Positions 34,886-43,946 of a stretch of 64,000 nt of DNA are shown here, in pieces. Position 1 is the first letter of the stretch. Each line of letters starts with the position of its first letter. Origin of the DNA: Actinoplanes subtropicus (GTDB taxonomy: Bacteria > Actinomycetota > Actinomycetes > Mycobacteriales > Micromonosporaceae); contig NZ_JOJL01000001.1 of the NCBI RefSeq assembly GCF_000721705.1, forward strand, positions 62,001 to 126,000. The letters run 5' to 3'. The notes under the pieces were generated by a model. It did no database searches, was not told the origin of the DNA, and saw only the letters and a list, made by a program, of their open reading frames with translations. A program made the position numbers and the translations under genes.

Positions 34886-36318
34886 CCCACCCCGGTGGCC
34901 GTCGGCGCCGGTCGCCTGGGATCGTGGGTGGCGTGCGGAAGCGGGTTGCGGTCATCGGTGGCGGCATCGCCGGGCTGGCCGCCGCGGTGCGCCTGCGCGA
35001 GCTGCTGCCGGCCGCGACCGACCTGATCGTGTATGAGCAGGGCGGCGCCCTCGGCGGCAAGCTGCGCACCGGCGAGCTGGGCGGCCTGCCGATCGAGCGG
35101 GGCGCCGAGTCGTTCCTGACCGCCGGGCCGGCGGGCGGCGATTCCGCGGCGGTGGCCCTCGCGAAACGCCTGGACCTGGGCTCGTCGCTGGTGCACCCGG
35201 CCGCGGTGCCGGCCGCCCTCTCGATCGGTGGCCATCTCCTCCCGATTCCGGCGGGCACGCTGGTCGGCGTACCGGCTGATCTGGGAAAGCTCGGCGGCGT
35301 GGCGCGGCCGGACGACGGCCGTGACCACGACGCGGGCCGTCCGTTGCTCGCCGCGGGCGAAGATGTCGCGGTCGGCGCGCTGGTCCGCGAGCGGTACGGC
35401 GAGCAGGTGCTGGACCGGCTGGTCGACCCGCTGCTCGGCGGGGTGTATGCGGGGCGCGCCGACGGCCTGTCGCTCGAGGTCACCATCCCGCAGCTGGCCG
35501 AGGCGGCGCGGGTCGAGCACACGCTGCAGGGTGCGGTGCGGGCCGCGCAGGCGAAGCGCAACCGGACGCCGGGGCCGATCTTCACCGCGGTCGGCGGCGG
35601 GATGACCCGGCTGGTGGCGGCGGCCGCGGCGGCCAGTGGCGCGCGGATCAGCCTGGGCCTCCCGGTGCGCGACCTCTCCCGTACGGCGCACGGCTGGCGG
35701 CTTCTCCTAGGGGCTACTCCCTTCCCGCAGACCGACGACGTGGACGCGGTCGTGCTCGCGGTTCCGTCGCGCCCCGCGTCGCGGCTGCTGGCGGGCGTCT
35801 CCGCGGCGGCCGCCGAGGCGGTGGGCGTGCTCGACTACGCGAGCGTGGCGCTGGTCGGGCTGGCGCTGCCGCCCGGGACGCCGCTGCCCGAGCTGTCCGG
35901 GTTCCTGGTGCCGCCGAGCGAGGGGACGCTGGTCAAGGCCGCGACCTTCGTCACCCGTAAATGGCCGCATCTGGGCGACGACGCCGGGCCGGTGATCGTG
36001 CGGGCGTCGCTGGGCCGGGCCGGCGAGCAGGAGCGGCTGCAGTTCGACGACCAGGTGCTGCTCGAGCGGGCGCGGCGCGAGCTGGGCGAGCTGATCGGCG
36101 ACGAGTTGCCGCCGCCGGCCGCCTCCTGGGTCCAGCGGTGGGGCGGCGGCCTGCCGCAGTACGCGCCGGGGCACCGGGCTCGGGTGGCGTTCGCGCGGGC
36201 CCAGCTGCCGCGGGGGCTGGCGCTGGCCGGCGCGGCCTTCGACGGCGTGGGCATCCCGGCGTGCATCGCCAGCGGCGAGCGGGCGGCCGAAGACGTGAGC
36301 AAGTCTCTGGAGGGTTGA
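34882..36318 (+). CDS. hemY: Coproporphyrinogen III / protoporphyrinogen oxidase (HemY-type)
   Basis: This 478-residue FAD enzyme has an amino-terminal dinucleotide fold [21 protein letters not shown] (about 19-39, longer than the minimal motif) and carboxy [21 protein letters not shown] FAD contacts near residue 455. In Gram-positive bacteria this family oxidises coproporphyrinogen III to coproporphyrin III (CgoX); the adjacent chdC gene supports that role. GTG at 34882 overlaps hemE; a later GTG near 34933 (GTGCGGAAGCGG) would give a start closer to the FAD motif. The stop shares one base with the chdC ATG. Confidence 0.9.
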   Translation: MTHPGGRRRRSPGIVGGVRKRVAVIGGGIAGLAAAVRLRELLPAATDLIVYEQGGALGGKLRTGELGGLPIERGAESFLTAGPAGGDSAAVALAKRLDLGSSLVHPAAVPAALSIGGHLLPIPAGTLVGVPADLGKLGGVARPDDGRDHDAGRPLLAAGEDVAVGALVRERYGEQVLDRLVDPLLGGVYAGRADGLSLEVTIPQLAEAARVEHTLQGAVRAAQAKRNRTPGPIFTAVGGGMTRLVAAAAAASGARISLGLPVRDLSRTAHGWRLLLGATPFPQTDDVDAVVLAVPSRPASRLLAGVSAAAAEAVGVLDYASVALVGLALPPGTPLPELSGFLVPPSEGTLVKAATFVTRKWPHLGDDAGPVIVRASLGRAGEQERLQFDDQVLLERARRELGELIGDELPPPAASWVQRWGGGLPQYAPGHRARVAFARAQLPRGLALAGAAFDGVGIPACIASGERAAEDVSKSLEG

Positions 36319-37019
36319 TGAGCGAGCAGACGAACGCGGCCAGGATCAACGAGCTGAACGCGAGCATCCGGTACACGATGTGGTCGGTGTTCCGGGCGCA
36401 GGCGCCGCTGCCGCCGCTGCGCGAGGAGCTGGCCGGCGAGGTGGACGGCCTGTTCGAGCAGCTGGCGGGCAAGGACGTGACGATCCGCGGCACGTACGAC
36501 GTCTCCGGCCTGCGCGCCGACGCCGACCTGATGATCTGGTGGCACTCCGGCTCGTCGGACGCGCTGCAGGACGCGTACGGGCTGTTCCGCCGCACCGCGC
36601 TCGGGCGGCACCTGGCGCCGGTCTGGTCGCAGATGGCGCTGCACCGGCCGGCCGAGTTCAACAAGAGCCACCTGCCGGCGTTCCTGGCCGGCGAGGAGCC
36701 GCGGGCGTACCTCTGCGTTTATCCGTTCGTCCGCTCCTACCAGTGGTACCTGCTGCCCGACGAGGAGCGGCGGTTCATGCTGGCCGAGCACGGCAAGATG
36801 GCTCGCGGCTACCCGGACGTGCGGGCGAACACGGTGGCCTCGTTCGCGCTCGGCGACTACGAGTGGATGCTGGCGTTCGAGGCGGACGAGCTGCACCGGA
36901 TCGTCGACCTGATGCGCGAGCTGCGGGCGGCGACGGCGCGGCGGCACGTGCGCGAGGAGGTCCCGTTCTACACGGGCCGCCGCCGCTCGATCAGCGAGAT
37001 AGTTGCTGTGTTGCCGTAG
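36318..37019 (+). CDS. chdC: Haem-forming coproporphyrin decarboxylase (ChdC/HemQ)
   Basis: This 233-residue chlorite-dismutase-fold protein converts coprohaem to haem b with peroxide in the last step of the coproporphyrin-dependent pathway. Signatures are IRYTMWSVF at the start, [15 protein letters not shown] (with the candidate catalytic Tyr), and [17 protein letters not shown], which holds the proximal His. ATG at 36318 overlaps the cgoX stop as TGATG. The ferrochelatase gene (cpfC) of the pathway is not in the window. The 3' end overlaps the convergent acetyltransferase gene by 29 bp. Confidence 0.93.
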   Translation: MSEQTNAARINELNASIRYTMWSVFRAQAPLPPLREELAGEVDGLFEQLAGKDVTIRGTYDVSGLRADADLMIWWHSGSSDALQDAYGLFRRTALGRHLAPVWSQMALHRPAEFNKSHLPAFLAGEEPRAYLCVYPFVRSYQWYLLPDEERRFMLAEHGKMARGYPDVRANTVASFALGDYEWMLAFEADELHRIVDLMRELRAATARRHVREEVPFYTGRRRSISEIVAVLP

Positions 37020-37458
37020 CCCGGATCATAGGAATGTGCGGAATGCCGTCTTCGACGTACTCCGGACCGTTCTGCCGGTATCCGAACTTGGCGTAATAAT
37101 CCCGGAGATGCGCCTGGGCGTGCAGCACGCTCGGGCGCTCGCCGATCAACCGGACCGCCTCGGCGATCAGACGTCCGGCCAGCCCACCGCCGCGGGCGGC
37201 CGGTGCGGTCACCACGCGACCGATCCTCGGTTCAAGATCAAAGTCCAGAATCCGCACGTACGCCCGGACTTCGCCGGCCCGTTCTATCCACAAATGCCGG
37301 GTGTCCGGCGACGGGTCGAGTCCGTCGAGGTCGAGGTAGACGCAGTTCTGTTCGACCACGAAGACCTCGCTGCGCAGCATGAGGATCTTGTACAGCGTGG
37401 CGGCGTCGAGCTCGGCGAACGGCGCGGCGCGCAGCTCGTCCTGGTGTTCCGGAGACAT
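36991..37458 (-). CDS. GNAT-family N-acetyltransferase (ElaA type)
   Basis: This 155-residue protein has a GNAT fold. The amino end has [20 protein letters not shown], diagnostic of the ElaA subgroup. The acetyl-CoA loop is [20 protein letters not shown], and the acceptor side ends [22 protein letters not shown], of which the first half is typical. The substrate is unknown. ATG at 37458 starts MSPEHQDEL. It overlaps the end of chdC on the opposite strand. Confidence 0.88.
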   Translation of the reverse strand: MSPEHQDELRAAPFAELDAATLYKILMLRSEVFVVEQNCVYLDLDGLDPSPDTRHLWIERAGEVRAYVRILDFDLEPRIGRVVTAPAARGGGLAGRLIAEAVRLIGERPSVLHAQAHLRDYYAKFGYRQNGPEYVEDGIPHIPMIRATATQQLSR

Positions 37459-37559
37459 GTGGCCGATCGTATGCGGCGCGCCGTCACCCGTATCGCGGCC
37501 GCCCGTTGTAGGGATGGAAGCCCGAGCTGCGTTTCAGTCCGAGCTGCGTGGAGGTCTTC

Positions 37560-37835
37560 ATGATCAAGAAGAGCAGGCTCTTCGGCAACAAGACCCGGGT
37601 GACCTTCTGCCTGCCGGGCGACGTCCCGGCCGGCGACGTCAGCGTGGTGGGTACGTTCAACGGCTGGGAGCCGGGCGCGCACGAGCTCAAGCGCCGCAAG
37701 GACGGGACGCGGACGGTCAGCGTGCCGCTCCCGCCCGGCCACTACTCGTTCCGGTACCTGGCCAGCGACGGCGTGTGGCTCGACGACGACCACGCGGACG
37801 CGGTCGGCCCGCAGGGGAGCGAACTCCGCTTGTAA
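37560..37835 (+). CDS. Small CBM48/isoamylase-N-domain protein
   Basis: This 91-residue protein consists of one early-set beta-sandwich: VTFCLPGDVPAGDVSVVGTF, then NGWEPGAHELKRRKDG and GHYSFRYLASDGVWLDDD. This is the glycogen-binding module family CBM48. Standalone copies are common in actinobacteria and may bind glycogen or trehalose-linked alpha-glucans; no catalytic domain is present. ATG at 37560 follows GGAGG with ideal spacing. Confidence 0.85.
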   Translation: MIKKSRLFGNKTRVTFCLPGDVPAGDVSVVGTFNGWEPGAHELKRRKDGTRTVSVPLPPGHYSFRYLASDGVWLDDDHADAVGPQGSELRL

Positions 37836-37865
37836 CCAGAAAGCCGGAAATTTCCTCATTTCTGG
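37836..37865 (+). terminator. Nested dyad after the CBM48 gene
   Basis: CCAGAAA and TTTCTGG pair around an inner palindrome GGAAATTTCC, directly after the stop codon. It may be a terminator or an operator for the small gene that starts at 37880. Confidence 0.45.
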
Positions 37866-37879
37866 ATAATCATGGCGGC

Positions 37880-38110
37880 ATGACGACCATGTACGAGACC
37901 TCGGACCTGCACAAGCGCGTCGCGCGGTACGAGGCCGCGCTGGACGAGTTGCGAGCGGCCCACCAGGACGTACGCAACGTTCTGGTCGATCAGGTGCTGT
38001 ACGAGCGCTGGCAGCAGATCGGCATCGAGCTGGGCTTCGCCGCGCCCGCCACCGCGCAGGGCGCCGACGAGCAGGGCCGCCCGATGTCGGAGGCCTGGGC
38101 CGGGCGATGA
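37880..38110 (+). CDS. Small helical hypothetical protein
   Basis: This 76-residue protein looks coding: it has strong third-position GC bias and is followed by its own terminator. It is mostly helical (LHKRVARYEAALDELRAAH may form a coiled coil) with a short polar tail. I do not recognise a family. ATG at 37880. It could be a separate transcription unit, because hairpins lie on both sides. Confidence 0.55.
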   Translation: MTTMYETSDLHKRVARYEAALDELRAAHQDVRNVLVDQVLYERWQQIGIELGFAAPATAQGADEQGRPMSEAWAGR

Positions 38111-38114
38111 GACC

Positions 38115-38160
38115 CTCCGCCGTTCGTCACTCTCCTGCCACCAGGGTGACGACGGCGGAG
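38115..38160 (+). terminator. Terminator hairpin upstream of thyA
   Basis: CTCCGCCGTTCGTCAC pairs with GTGACGACGGCGGAG. This is a 15-bp stem with one bulged T and a loop of about 15 nt. It lies between the small helical gene and thyA and probably isolates the thyA-folA unit. Confidence 0.7.
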
Positions 38161-38182
38161 CCACGGCGGCTAACTTTGCGGC

Positions 38183-38983
38183 ATGGCTGTGGACACCCAG
38201 TATGAGGACCTGCTGCGCCGGGTCCTCGACGGCGGAACGCCGAAGACCGACCGCACCGGCACCGGCACGGTGAGCCTGTTCGGCGAGCGCCTGCGGTACG
38301 ACCTGGCGCAGGGCTTCCCGCTGATCACCACGAAGCGGGTGCACTTCAAGTCGATCGCGGTGGAGCTGCTGTGGTTCCTGCGCGGCGACAGCAACGTGGC
38401 CTGGCTGCGCGACCAGGGCGTCACCATCTGGGACGAGTGGGCCGACGAGAACGGCGAGCTCGGCCCGATCTACGGCGTGCAGTGGCGTTCGTGGCCCACG
38501 CCGGACGGCGGGCACGTCGACCAGATCGCCGGGGTGCTCGACACCCTGCGGAAGGACCCCGACTCCCGCCGCATGCTGGTCTCCGCGTGGAACGTCGCCG
38601 AGCTGCCGGCCATGGCGCTCGCGCCCTGCCACGCGATGTTCCAGTTCTACGTGGCCGACGGGAAGCTGTCCTGCCAGCTCTACCAGCGCAGCGCCGACCT
38701 CTTCCTCGGCGTGCCGTTCAACATCGCCAGTTACGCGCTGCTCACGCTGCTGGTGGCGCGGCAGGCCGGGCTCGAGCCGGGCGACTTCGTCTGGGTCGGC
38801 GGCGACTGCCACATCTACAACAACCACGTCTCGCAGGTCACCGAGCAGCTGTCCCGGCCGGCCTTCCCGTTCCCCACGCTGGAGATCGCCGACGCGCCGT
38901 CGCTCTTCGACTACCGGTACGAGGACTTCACGCTGGTGGGCTACCAGCACCACCCGGCCCTGAAGGCGCCGGTGGCGGTGTGA
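38183..38983 (+). CDS. thyA: Thymidylate synthase
   Basis: This 266-residue enzyme methylates dUMP to dTMP using methylene-THF. Key features are RTGTGT at the start, the nucleophile Cys149 in [30 protein letters not shown] for substrate binding, and GDCHIYNNH. It works with dut (dUMP supply) and with folA, whose GTG overlaps the thyA stop by 4 nt. The ATG follows the upstream terminator by 22 bp, so the promoter overlaps that hairpin. Confidence 0.97.
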   Translation: MAVDTQYEDLLRRVLDGGTPKTDRTGTGTVSLFGERLRYDLAQGFPLITTKRVHFKSIAVELLWFLRGDSNVAWLRDQGVTIWDEWADENGELGPIYGVQWRSWPTPDGGHVDQIAGVLDTLRKDPDSRRMLVSAWNVAELPAMALAPCHAMFQFYVADGKLSCQLYQRSADLFLGVPFNIASYALLTLLVARQAGLEPGDFVWVGGDCHIYNNHVSQVTEQLSRPAFPFPTLEIADAPSLFDYRYEDFTLVGYQHHPALKAPVAV

Positions 38984-39447
38984 CCGTGCACATGATCTGG
39001 GCCGAGGCGCGCGACCGGGTGATCGGCGCCGACGGCGGGATCCCCTGGCGGATCCCCGGCGAGCAGGCCATCTTCAAGGAGCACACGACGGGCTCGACGG
39101 TGGTGATGGGCCGCGGGACGTGGGACTCGCTGCCCCGCAAGCCGCTGCCCGGCCGGCGGAACGTCGTGCTGACCCGCGACCGGGCGTGGAGTGCGCCGGG
39201 CGCCGAGGTCGTGCACGAGGTCGGCGAGGTGCCGCTCGATTCCGACGTGTGGATCATGGGGGGTGAGTCGGTCTATGCCGCTTTTCTTCCCAAAGCAGGA
39301 CATATCGTACGTACGCGGATAGATCTTGAAGTTTCCGGGGATACCCGTGCGCCGGAGCTCGGTCCCGAGTGGGTCGTGACCGAGTCGTCCGGCCGGAGCA
39401 CCCCGGACGGCGTGCGGTACGTGATCGAGGAGCTGATCCGCTCCTAG
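38980..39447 (+). CDS. folA: Dihydrofolate reductase
   Basis: This 155-residue NADPH-dependent enzyme regenerates THF from the DHF made by thymidylate synthase. Motifs are [20 protein letters not shown] (substrate loop), [20 protein letters not shown] (NADPH binding) and [17 protein letters not shown] at 38980 overlaps the thyA stop as GTGA and gives [13 protein letters not shown] at 38992 is the alternative. It is convergent with msrB, with a 4-bp overlap of the coding ends. Confidence 0.95.
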   Translation: MTVHMIWAEARDRVIGADGGIPWRIPGEQAIFKEHTTGSTVVMGRGTWDSLPRKPLPGRRNVVLTRDRAWSAPGAEVVHEVGEVPLDSDVWIMGGESVYAAFLPKAGHIVRTRIDLEVSGDTRAPELGPEWVVTESSGRSTPDGVRYVIEELIRS

Positions 39448-39851
39448 CCCTTCGGCTCCAGCTTGATCGACAGGCTGTTCACGCAGTGGCGGGTGTTCTT
39501 CGCGGTGAAGTGCTCGCCGCGGAACACGTGGCCCAGGTGCGAGTCGCAGCGGGCGCACCGGATCTCGACGCGGACCATGCCTAGGCTGCGGTCCTCGATC
39601 TCCCTGACCGCGCCCGGGATGGCGTCGTCGAAGGACGGCCAGCCACAGTGCGAGTCGAACTTGTAGTCACTCGGGTAGAGCGCGGCGCCGCAGGCGCGAC
39701 ACTCGTACATCCCCTCGGTCTTGGTGTCGACATACTCCCCGGACCAGGGCGCCTCGGTCCCGGCCTGGCGGAGGACCCGGAACTCGTCCGGGCTGAGGCG
39801 GACCCGCCACTCGTCCTCGGTGGTGGGCAGGCTGGTGTCGTTTGTTGCCAT
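39444..39851 (-). CDS. msrB: Peptide-methionine (R)-S-oxide reductase
   Basis: This 135-residue cytoplasmic repair enzyme reduces methionine-R-sulfoxide in proteins. Zinc ligands are Cys51/54 (CRAC) and Cys99/102 (CARC). HCGWPSFDDAI is the substrate signature, and the catalytic Cys123 lies in NTRHCVNSLSL-like sequence (here RHCVNSLSI). ATG start. It lies next to thyA-folA and in the same neighbourhood as chdC, as in mycobacteria. Confidence 0.95.
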   Translation of the reverse strand: MATNDTSLPTTEDEWRVRLSPDEFRVLRQAGTEAPWSGEYVDTKTEGMYECRACGAALYPSDYKFDSHCGWPSFDDAIPGAVREIEDRSLGMVRVEIRCARCDSHLGHVFRGEHFTAKNTRHCVNSLSIKLEPKG

Positions 39852-39928
39852 GGCACCAAAGGTACGTCGATGGGCGCCGACGCACCCGTAGTGCGGCCGT
39901 TGTCATCGGCACACCCGTTGACGGGAAC

Positions 39929-40372
39929 ATGGAAGATGCATCGTTCCGCCCCACGCGGCGGCAATCGGTGGGCCGCGGCCTGTACCTGGGCGCGATCCTG
40001 GCAGCGGTCTCTCTCGGCGTCGCCGTGCTGGCCGGGTCGCCGAGCTGGGCGTGGGTGCTCACGCTCGCCGGCCCGCCGCTGGCCGGTGCGGCCGGTGGCC
40101 TGATGGCCGGGCGGCGGGCCGGCATCCAGATCTGCGCGGGCGGCATCCGCACGCGGTCGGGGCTGGCGCCCTGGCGGCACGTGGTCGACCTGCGGGAGGA
40201 GCGCCGGGGTGGCCGGACGGTGGTCTCGGTCTATCTCGACTCGGGCGCGAGCCTGGTCCTGCAGGCGCCGTACAGCGGCGGCCTGTTCGCCGCGGACCCC
40301 CGTTTCGAGGTAAAAATGTTCGCTTTGTCCTATATGTGGCGTAGTCACCGTTTCGGTGGTCTTCCGGGATGA
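39929..40372 (+). CDS. Small membrane protein, possible bacterial PH domain
   Basis: This 147-residue protein has two hydrophobic helices near the amino end (GLYLGAILAAVSLGVAVLAG and WAWVLTLAGPPLAGAAGGL) followed by a beta-rich soluble part (GIQICAGGIRTRSGLAPWRH) resembling a bPH domain. The function is unknown. ATG at 39929 is the likely start, although the ribosome site is weak. An upstream frame extension to 39842 would overlap msrB and is not supported. Confidence 0.6.
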   Translation: MEDASFRPTRRQSVGRGLYLGAILAAVSLGVAVLAGSPSWAWVLTLAGPPLAGAAGGLMAGRRAGIQICAGGIRTRSGLAPWRHVVDLREERRGGRTVVSVYLDSGASLVLQAPYSGGLFAADPRFEVKMFALSYMWRSHRFGGLPG

Positions 40373-40466
40373 TGACCCGCCGGGGGGTGTTAGGGGGTAA
40401 ATCGGGCAATTGCCGCTAAGCTCCCCTCCGGACCTGGAAATACCGCAACAGAACGGATAACTCCTC

Positions 40467-41003
40467 ATGAGTGCAACTCGTCGGATCCTGGTGGCCGGAC
40501 TGCCCGCGGCGGCCGCCTTGTTCTTCGCGGCCTCGCCGGCCCTCGCCGCGGCCGATCACCCGGCCCGGCCCGCGGCCACCGCGACCCCGTGCGCCGCGGC
40601 CGCCCGCGAGGGCTGCGCCTACGGCGGCGGAACCGCGACCGGGACAGTCGCGCCCACCACGGCGCCGGCCACCGGCCACACCCGCGGGCACGGCGGCTAC
40701 GGGACACCCACCACGCCGCCGGCGACGACGCCCACCACGCCGTCCACCACGCACCCGACCAGCCCGGCACCGAGCGCCACCAGCCCGACCGCGCACGTCG
40801 ACACGGTGCCGCCGACCAAGGCGAGCACGACCCCGAACACCGGCGTCAAGGGAGCCAGCGTGACCCCGAGCGGCGGAGTCAGCGCCGGCCACGCCCTACC
40901 GGTGACCGGCGCCCCGATGAGCACGATCGTCGCGGTCGGCGCGCTGATGGTGGCCGGCGGCGGCGCCTCGGTCTGGTACGCGCGGCGCCGTCGTAGCGCC
41001 TGA
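40467..41003 (+). CDS. LPXTG-anchored Thr/Pro-rich cell-wall protein
   Basis: This is a 178-residue secreted protein. It has a signal peptide (about 1-28, cut after SPALAA), a low-complexity Thr/Pro/Ala stalk (about 60-125), the sortase motif LPVTG (144-148), a hydrophobic helix (about 151-170) and a basic tail RRRRSA. This is the full sorting signal of a class E/A-type sortase substrate. Two cysteines (TPCAAAAREGC) may form a small loop at the exposed end. No sortase gene lies in the window. ATG at 40467. A strong terminator follows. Confidence 0.8.
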   Translation: MSATRRILVAGLPAAAALFFAASPALAAADHPARPAATATPCAAAAREGCAYGGGTATGTVAPTTAPATGHTRGHGGYGTPTTPPATTPTTPSTTHPTSPAPSATSPTAHVDTVPPTKASTTPNTGVKGASVTPSGGVSAGHALPVTGAPMSTIVAVGALMVAGGGASVWYARRRRSA

Positions 41004-41013
41004 TCTTCCATGG

Positions 41014-41042
41014 AAACGGGCCGCCCACCGGGCGGCCCGTTT
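41014..41042 (+). terminator. Intrinsic terminator after the LPXTG gene
   Basis: AAACGGGCCGCCC pairs with GGGCGGCCCGTTT across the 3-nt loop ACC, and T residues follow. This is a strong rho-independent terminator 11 bp after the stop codon. Confidence 0.9.
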
Positions 41043-41058
41043 CGTTAGGGTCGGTCTC

Positions 41059-42090
41059 ATGCCGAAAGCCGCCGCGGAAGAGCACGAGATCGCCGGCCAC
41101 ACCGTCCGGCTGAGCAGCCCCGATAAGCTCGTCTTCCCGAGCCGGGGCTACACCAAGCGGGACGTCTTCGAGTACTACCTGGCCGTCGGCGACGGCATCC
41201 TGCGCGCCCTGCGCGACCGGCCCACCACCCTGCAGCGCTTCCCGGACGGGATCGAGGGGGAGGCCTTCTTCCAGAAGCGCATCCCGACCCGCGGCGTACC
41301 CCCGTGGATCCAGACCGCGAAAATCACCTTCCCGAGCGGCCGGGGCGCCGACGAGCTCTGCCCGGCCGACCTCGCCCACGTGGCCTGGGCCGCGCAGATG
41401 GGCACGATCGTCTTCCACCCGTGGCCGGTCCGGGCCGCCGCCGTCGACCACCCCGACGAGCTGCGCATCGACCTCGACCCGCACGCCGGCACCGGCTTCG
41501 CCGAGGTGGTGGCCACCGCCGAGGTGGTCCGCGAGGTGCTGGCCGGCCTGGGCTGGGTGGGCTTCCCGAAGACCTCCGGGGGCCGCGGCGTGCACGTGTA
41601 CATCCGGATCGCGCCGCGGTGGTCGTTCGTGCAGGTCCGCCGGGCGGCGATCGCGCTGGCCCGGGAGGTGGAGCGGCGCGCCCCCGACCGGATCACCACG
41701 GCCTGGTGGAAGGAGGAGCGCGGCGAGAAGGTCTTCATCGACTTCAACCAGATGGCCCGGGACCGGACGATCGCCTGCGCCTACTCGCTGCGGGCCAACG
41801 CCCGGGCCACCGCCTCGGCCCCGGTGACCTGGGACGAGTTACCCCAGGTGGAGCCGGACGACTTCGACCTGCGCACGCTGCCGGCCCGCTTCGCGAAGAT
41901 CGGCGACCCCCACGCGGCGATCGACGACGTGGCCCATGATCTGACGCCCCTGCTGGAGTGGTCGGAGCGGGACGAGCGCAACGGCCAGGGCGACATGCCC
42001 TACCCACCGGACCACCCGAAGATGCCGGGCGAGCCACCTCGCGTCCAGCCGAGCCGAATGAACCGCGCGAACTGGGACAACGACGCGTAG
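41059..42090 (+). CDS. ligD: LigD-type polymerase domain protein (NHEJ primase-polymerase)
   Basis: This 343-residue archaeo-eukaryotic primase-like polymerase belongs to bacterial non-homologous end joining. It shows VRLSSPDKLVFPSRGYTKRD near the start, metal-binding Asp138 and Asp140 in RIDLDPH, KTSGGRGVHVYI, and FIDFNQMARDRTIACAYSLR. It fills or extends broken ends with ribonucleotides. It is a stand-alone gene: the ligase domain is encoded separately at 54852-55919, and neither a Ku gene nor a phosphoesterase domain is in the window. Confidence 0.92.
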   Translation: MPKAAAEEHEIAGHTVRLSSPDKLVFPSRGYTKRDVFEYYLAVGDGILRALRDRPTTLQRFPDGIEGEAFFQKRIPTRGVPPWIQTAKITFPSGRGADELCPADLAHVAWAAQMGTIVFHPWPVRAAAVDHPDELRIDLDPHAGTGFAEVVATAEVVREVLAGLGWVGFPKTSGGRGVHVYIRIAPRWSFVQVRRAAIALAREVERRAPDRITTAWWKEERGEKVFIDFNQMARDRTIACAYSLRANARATASAPVTWDELPQVEPDDFDLRTLPARFAKIGDPHAAIDDVAHDLTPLLEWSERDERNGQGDMPYPPDHPKMPGEPPRVQPSRMNRANWDNDA

Positions 42091-42138
42091 CCCACCGGTT
42101 CGGGGCCGGGGACGAACGGCGCACCAGGGAAGGCTTGC

Positions 42139-42333
42139 CTATTCGTCGAGGCCGGGCTCGAGCTTGCTGGCGAAGTAGACGCCCTCGGCGATCTCCACTA
42201 CCTGCCCCTGCTCGGCGTACATCCGCAGGATCCGGTTCCTGAAGTGCGGCTCGGGCTCGTCGTCCGGCGGCAGCGCGGTAGCCTCGACGGCCGCCTTGGT
42301 GAGTGGGAAGCCCTCCCACATCGCTTCATCCAT
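42139..42333 (-). CDS. Small conserved-type hypothetical protein
   Basis: This protein of about 64 residues starts MDEAMWEGFPLTKAAVEAT. It is acidic in the middle (LPPDDEPEPHF) and ends in an aliphatic/charged segment (ILRMYAEQGQVVEIAEGVYF). I do not recognise the family. ATG at 42333 is used; ATG at 42345 would add four residues. It lies downstream of the XRE-TPR regulator on the same strand but is separated from it by a terminator hairpin. Confidence 0.55.
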   Translation of the reverse strand: MDEAMWEGFPLTKAAVEATALPPDDEPEPHFRNRILRMYAEQGQVVEIAEGVYFASKLEPGLDE

Positions 42334-42478
42334 GCCGCCTCCCATGCCGATGGGCGGCGTCACGCCCGGGGAACCTCGGTCGCTCCGAGCGCGACGGCCC
42401 GTGCAGATGTGCACGCACTGATCGTCGTCGGGCGATTGCGGCGTGTGGAGTAGCGACGCGTCCGCCAGGGCCGTCCGC

Positions 42479-42499
42479 CTGTCCGCGACTGGCGGACAG
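42479..42499 (-). terminator. Hairpin after the XRE-TPR regulator gene
   Basis: CTGTCCGC and GCGGACAG form a perfect 8-bp stem with a 5-nt loop, two bases beyond the regulator stop codon. The T-run lies on the gene side, so it is a hairpin without a U-tract in the direction of transcription. Confidence 0.55.
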
Positions 42500-42501
42500 T
42501 T

Positions 42502-43683
42502 TTACCGGCCGGCCGGTAACTCGCGGGGCCGACGCTCGATGGCCAGCTCGCGCAGATCCCGAGCTTCGGTAATTCCGGACCGGTGGACCGCGGCGACCAC
42601 CTCGGCCACCCGCCACCAGTTCGACGGCACGATCCGGCCCGACGTGATCGCCCGACGTGCCTGCTCCGCCGCCTCGTCGGGCTTACCGGAGGCGAGCAGC
42701 GCCAAGCCCAGGTCGAGCTGCGCCGAGGCGATCCGCCGCGGCCTTGCTCCCTCGGTCTGAAGTTCCGCGATGACGTCCCGCGCCACCGTTTCCGCCGCGG
42801 GGTCGCCCGCCCAAGCAAGCGTCGTCGCGGCATACGAGTGCGCCTTCGCCGGGTCGTAGCGGTAGTGGTGCTCGGGGTGATCGGGCGGTGTCCGCTGGTC
42901 GGCCATCCGCTCCACCCGGTCGAGGGCTCGCCCGGTCTGTGCCCGGTCGCCGAGCCGCGCCCACGCCCTGCCCTCCTGTGCGGTGGCTTGCACGATGGCC
43001 GATCCACCCGCCGGAGCGACAGCCTGAGCGTGCCGCGACAGTTCCAGGGCCTCCCGGTAGCCGCCGTTGGTCAGCAGATCCCACGCTCGGGTCTCCAGCA
43101 CCCAAGCCGCGATCTCGCGATGCCCGGTCTGCTCGGCTAGCTGGGCCGCGGCACGGAGGTGCGCGTCGGCGGCGCCGGTCTGTCGCAGGTCCACGTGCAG
43201 GGTGGCGCGCAGCAGCGACAGCCAGCCACCTATCACCAGGAGTCGCTGTTGCTGGGCCAGGGTCTTGCGGGCGTCCCATAGCGAGCTGACGTAGCCGAGG
43301 TGCCTGCGAACCCGGGGGAGCAGGATGACCGGTGGTGTAGTCGCGTAGGCCATGGCCATGCTGTCGGCGGCCGACTCGAGCTGGTCGAGGGTCGCATCGC
43401 TGACGTCCGACGCGGTGATCCGCCGCGCCAGCTCGATCGCCTCGATCTCGTCGTCCGCGCCGTCACCCGCCGGGTGGAGGATCGCGGCGAGTCGGCCCTC
43501 CGCGCCCAGAGCCCTGTCGAGCCGCTCGGCTACCGCCTGGTTCGCGGGTTTGCGGCCCTTCTCCAGGTCTTCGAGGTAGCTCTTGCCGTAGTGGGCCCGT
43601 TCGGCGAGCGCCCGGTAGGACAGCCCGCGCTCGCTACGGAGTCGACGGAGCTCGGCGGCGAACTGCGATGCTTGGTCGGTCAT
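42502..43683 (-). CDS. XRE-family regulator with TPR-like helical domain
   Basis: This 393-residue protein has an amino-terminal XRE helix-turn-helix (about 8-60: LRRLRSERGLSYRALAERAH, then YGKSYLEDLEKGRKP) and a long alpha-helical carboxy domain with TPR-like repeats (for example WLSLLRATLHVDLRQTGAAD). Such proteins are abundant in actinomycetes and often respond to peptides or act with small partner proteins. Targets are unknown. The 263-bp gap 43684-43946 on its 5' side has no coding signal; near the start it contains GTCCG and CGGAC half-sites 7 bp apart that could be an operator. Confidence 0.85.
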   Translation of the reverse strand: MTDQASQFAAELRRLRSERGLSYRALAERAHYGKSYLEDLEKGRKPANQAVAERLDRALGAEGRLAAILHPAGDGADDEIEAIELARRITASDVSDATLDQLESAADSMAMAYATTPPVILLPRVRRHLGYVSSLWDARKTLAQQQRLLVIGGWLSLLRATLHVDLRQTGAADAHLRAAAQLAEQTGHREIAAWVLETRAWDLLTNGGYREALELSRHAQAVAPAGGSAIVQATAQEGRAWARLGDRAQTGRALDRVERMADQRTPPDHPEHHYRYDPAKAHSYAATTLAWAGDPAAETVARDVIAELQTEGARPRRIASAQLDLGLALLASGKPDEAAEQARRAITSGRIVPSNWWRVAEVVAAVHRSGITEARDLRELAIERRPRELPAGR

Positions 43684-43946
43684 CGGGCCCGTCCCTGCTA
43701 ACGGCTCGGGTGGCGGACCAGTCCGCTACAACCGGACACGCCGCCTCCGAGGCTACCTGCCAGCTGACCGGCCTCGCGCACTCGGCAGGGCCGGCGGCGG
43801 ATGCCGATGGCTCGGCTGACCGGCAGTGCTGGGGATGCTGGACCACCGCTACACGCGAGAGGCGCGCTGCGGCCTCGAGTTGCGGCTGGGTCGCGTTGTG
43901 GAGGCGGGGCGGCCGGGAATCGGCGGGGGAGGTGCCACGCGTACGG

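Noticed and set aside
40416..40892. Gly/Arg-rich minus-strand frame opposite the LPXTG protein
   Set aside because: It is a shadow of the Thr/Pro stalk; the plus strand has a signal peptide, sorting motif and terminator.
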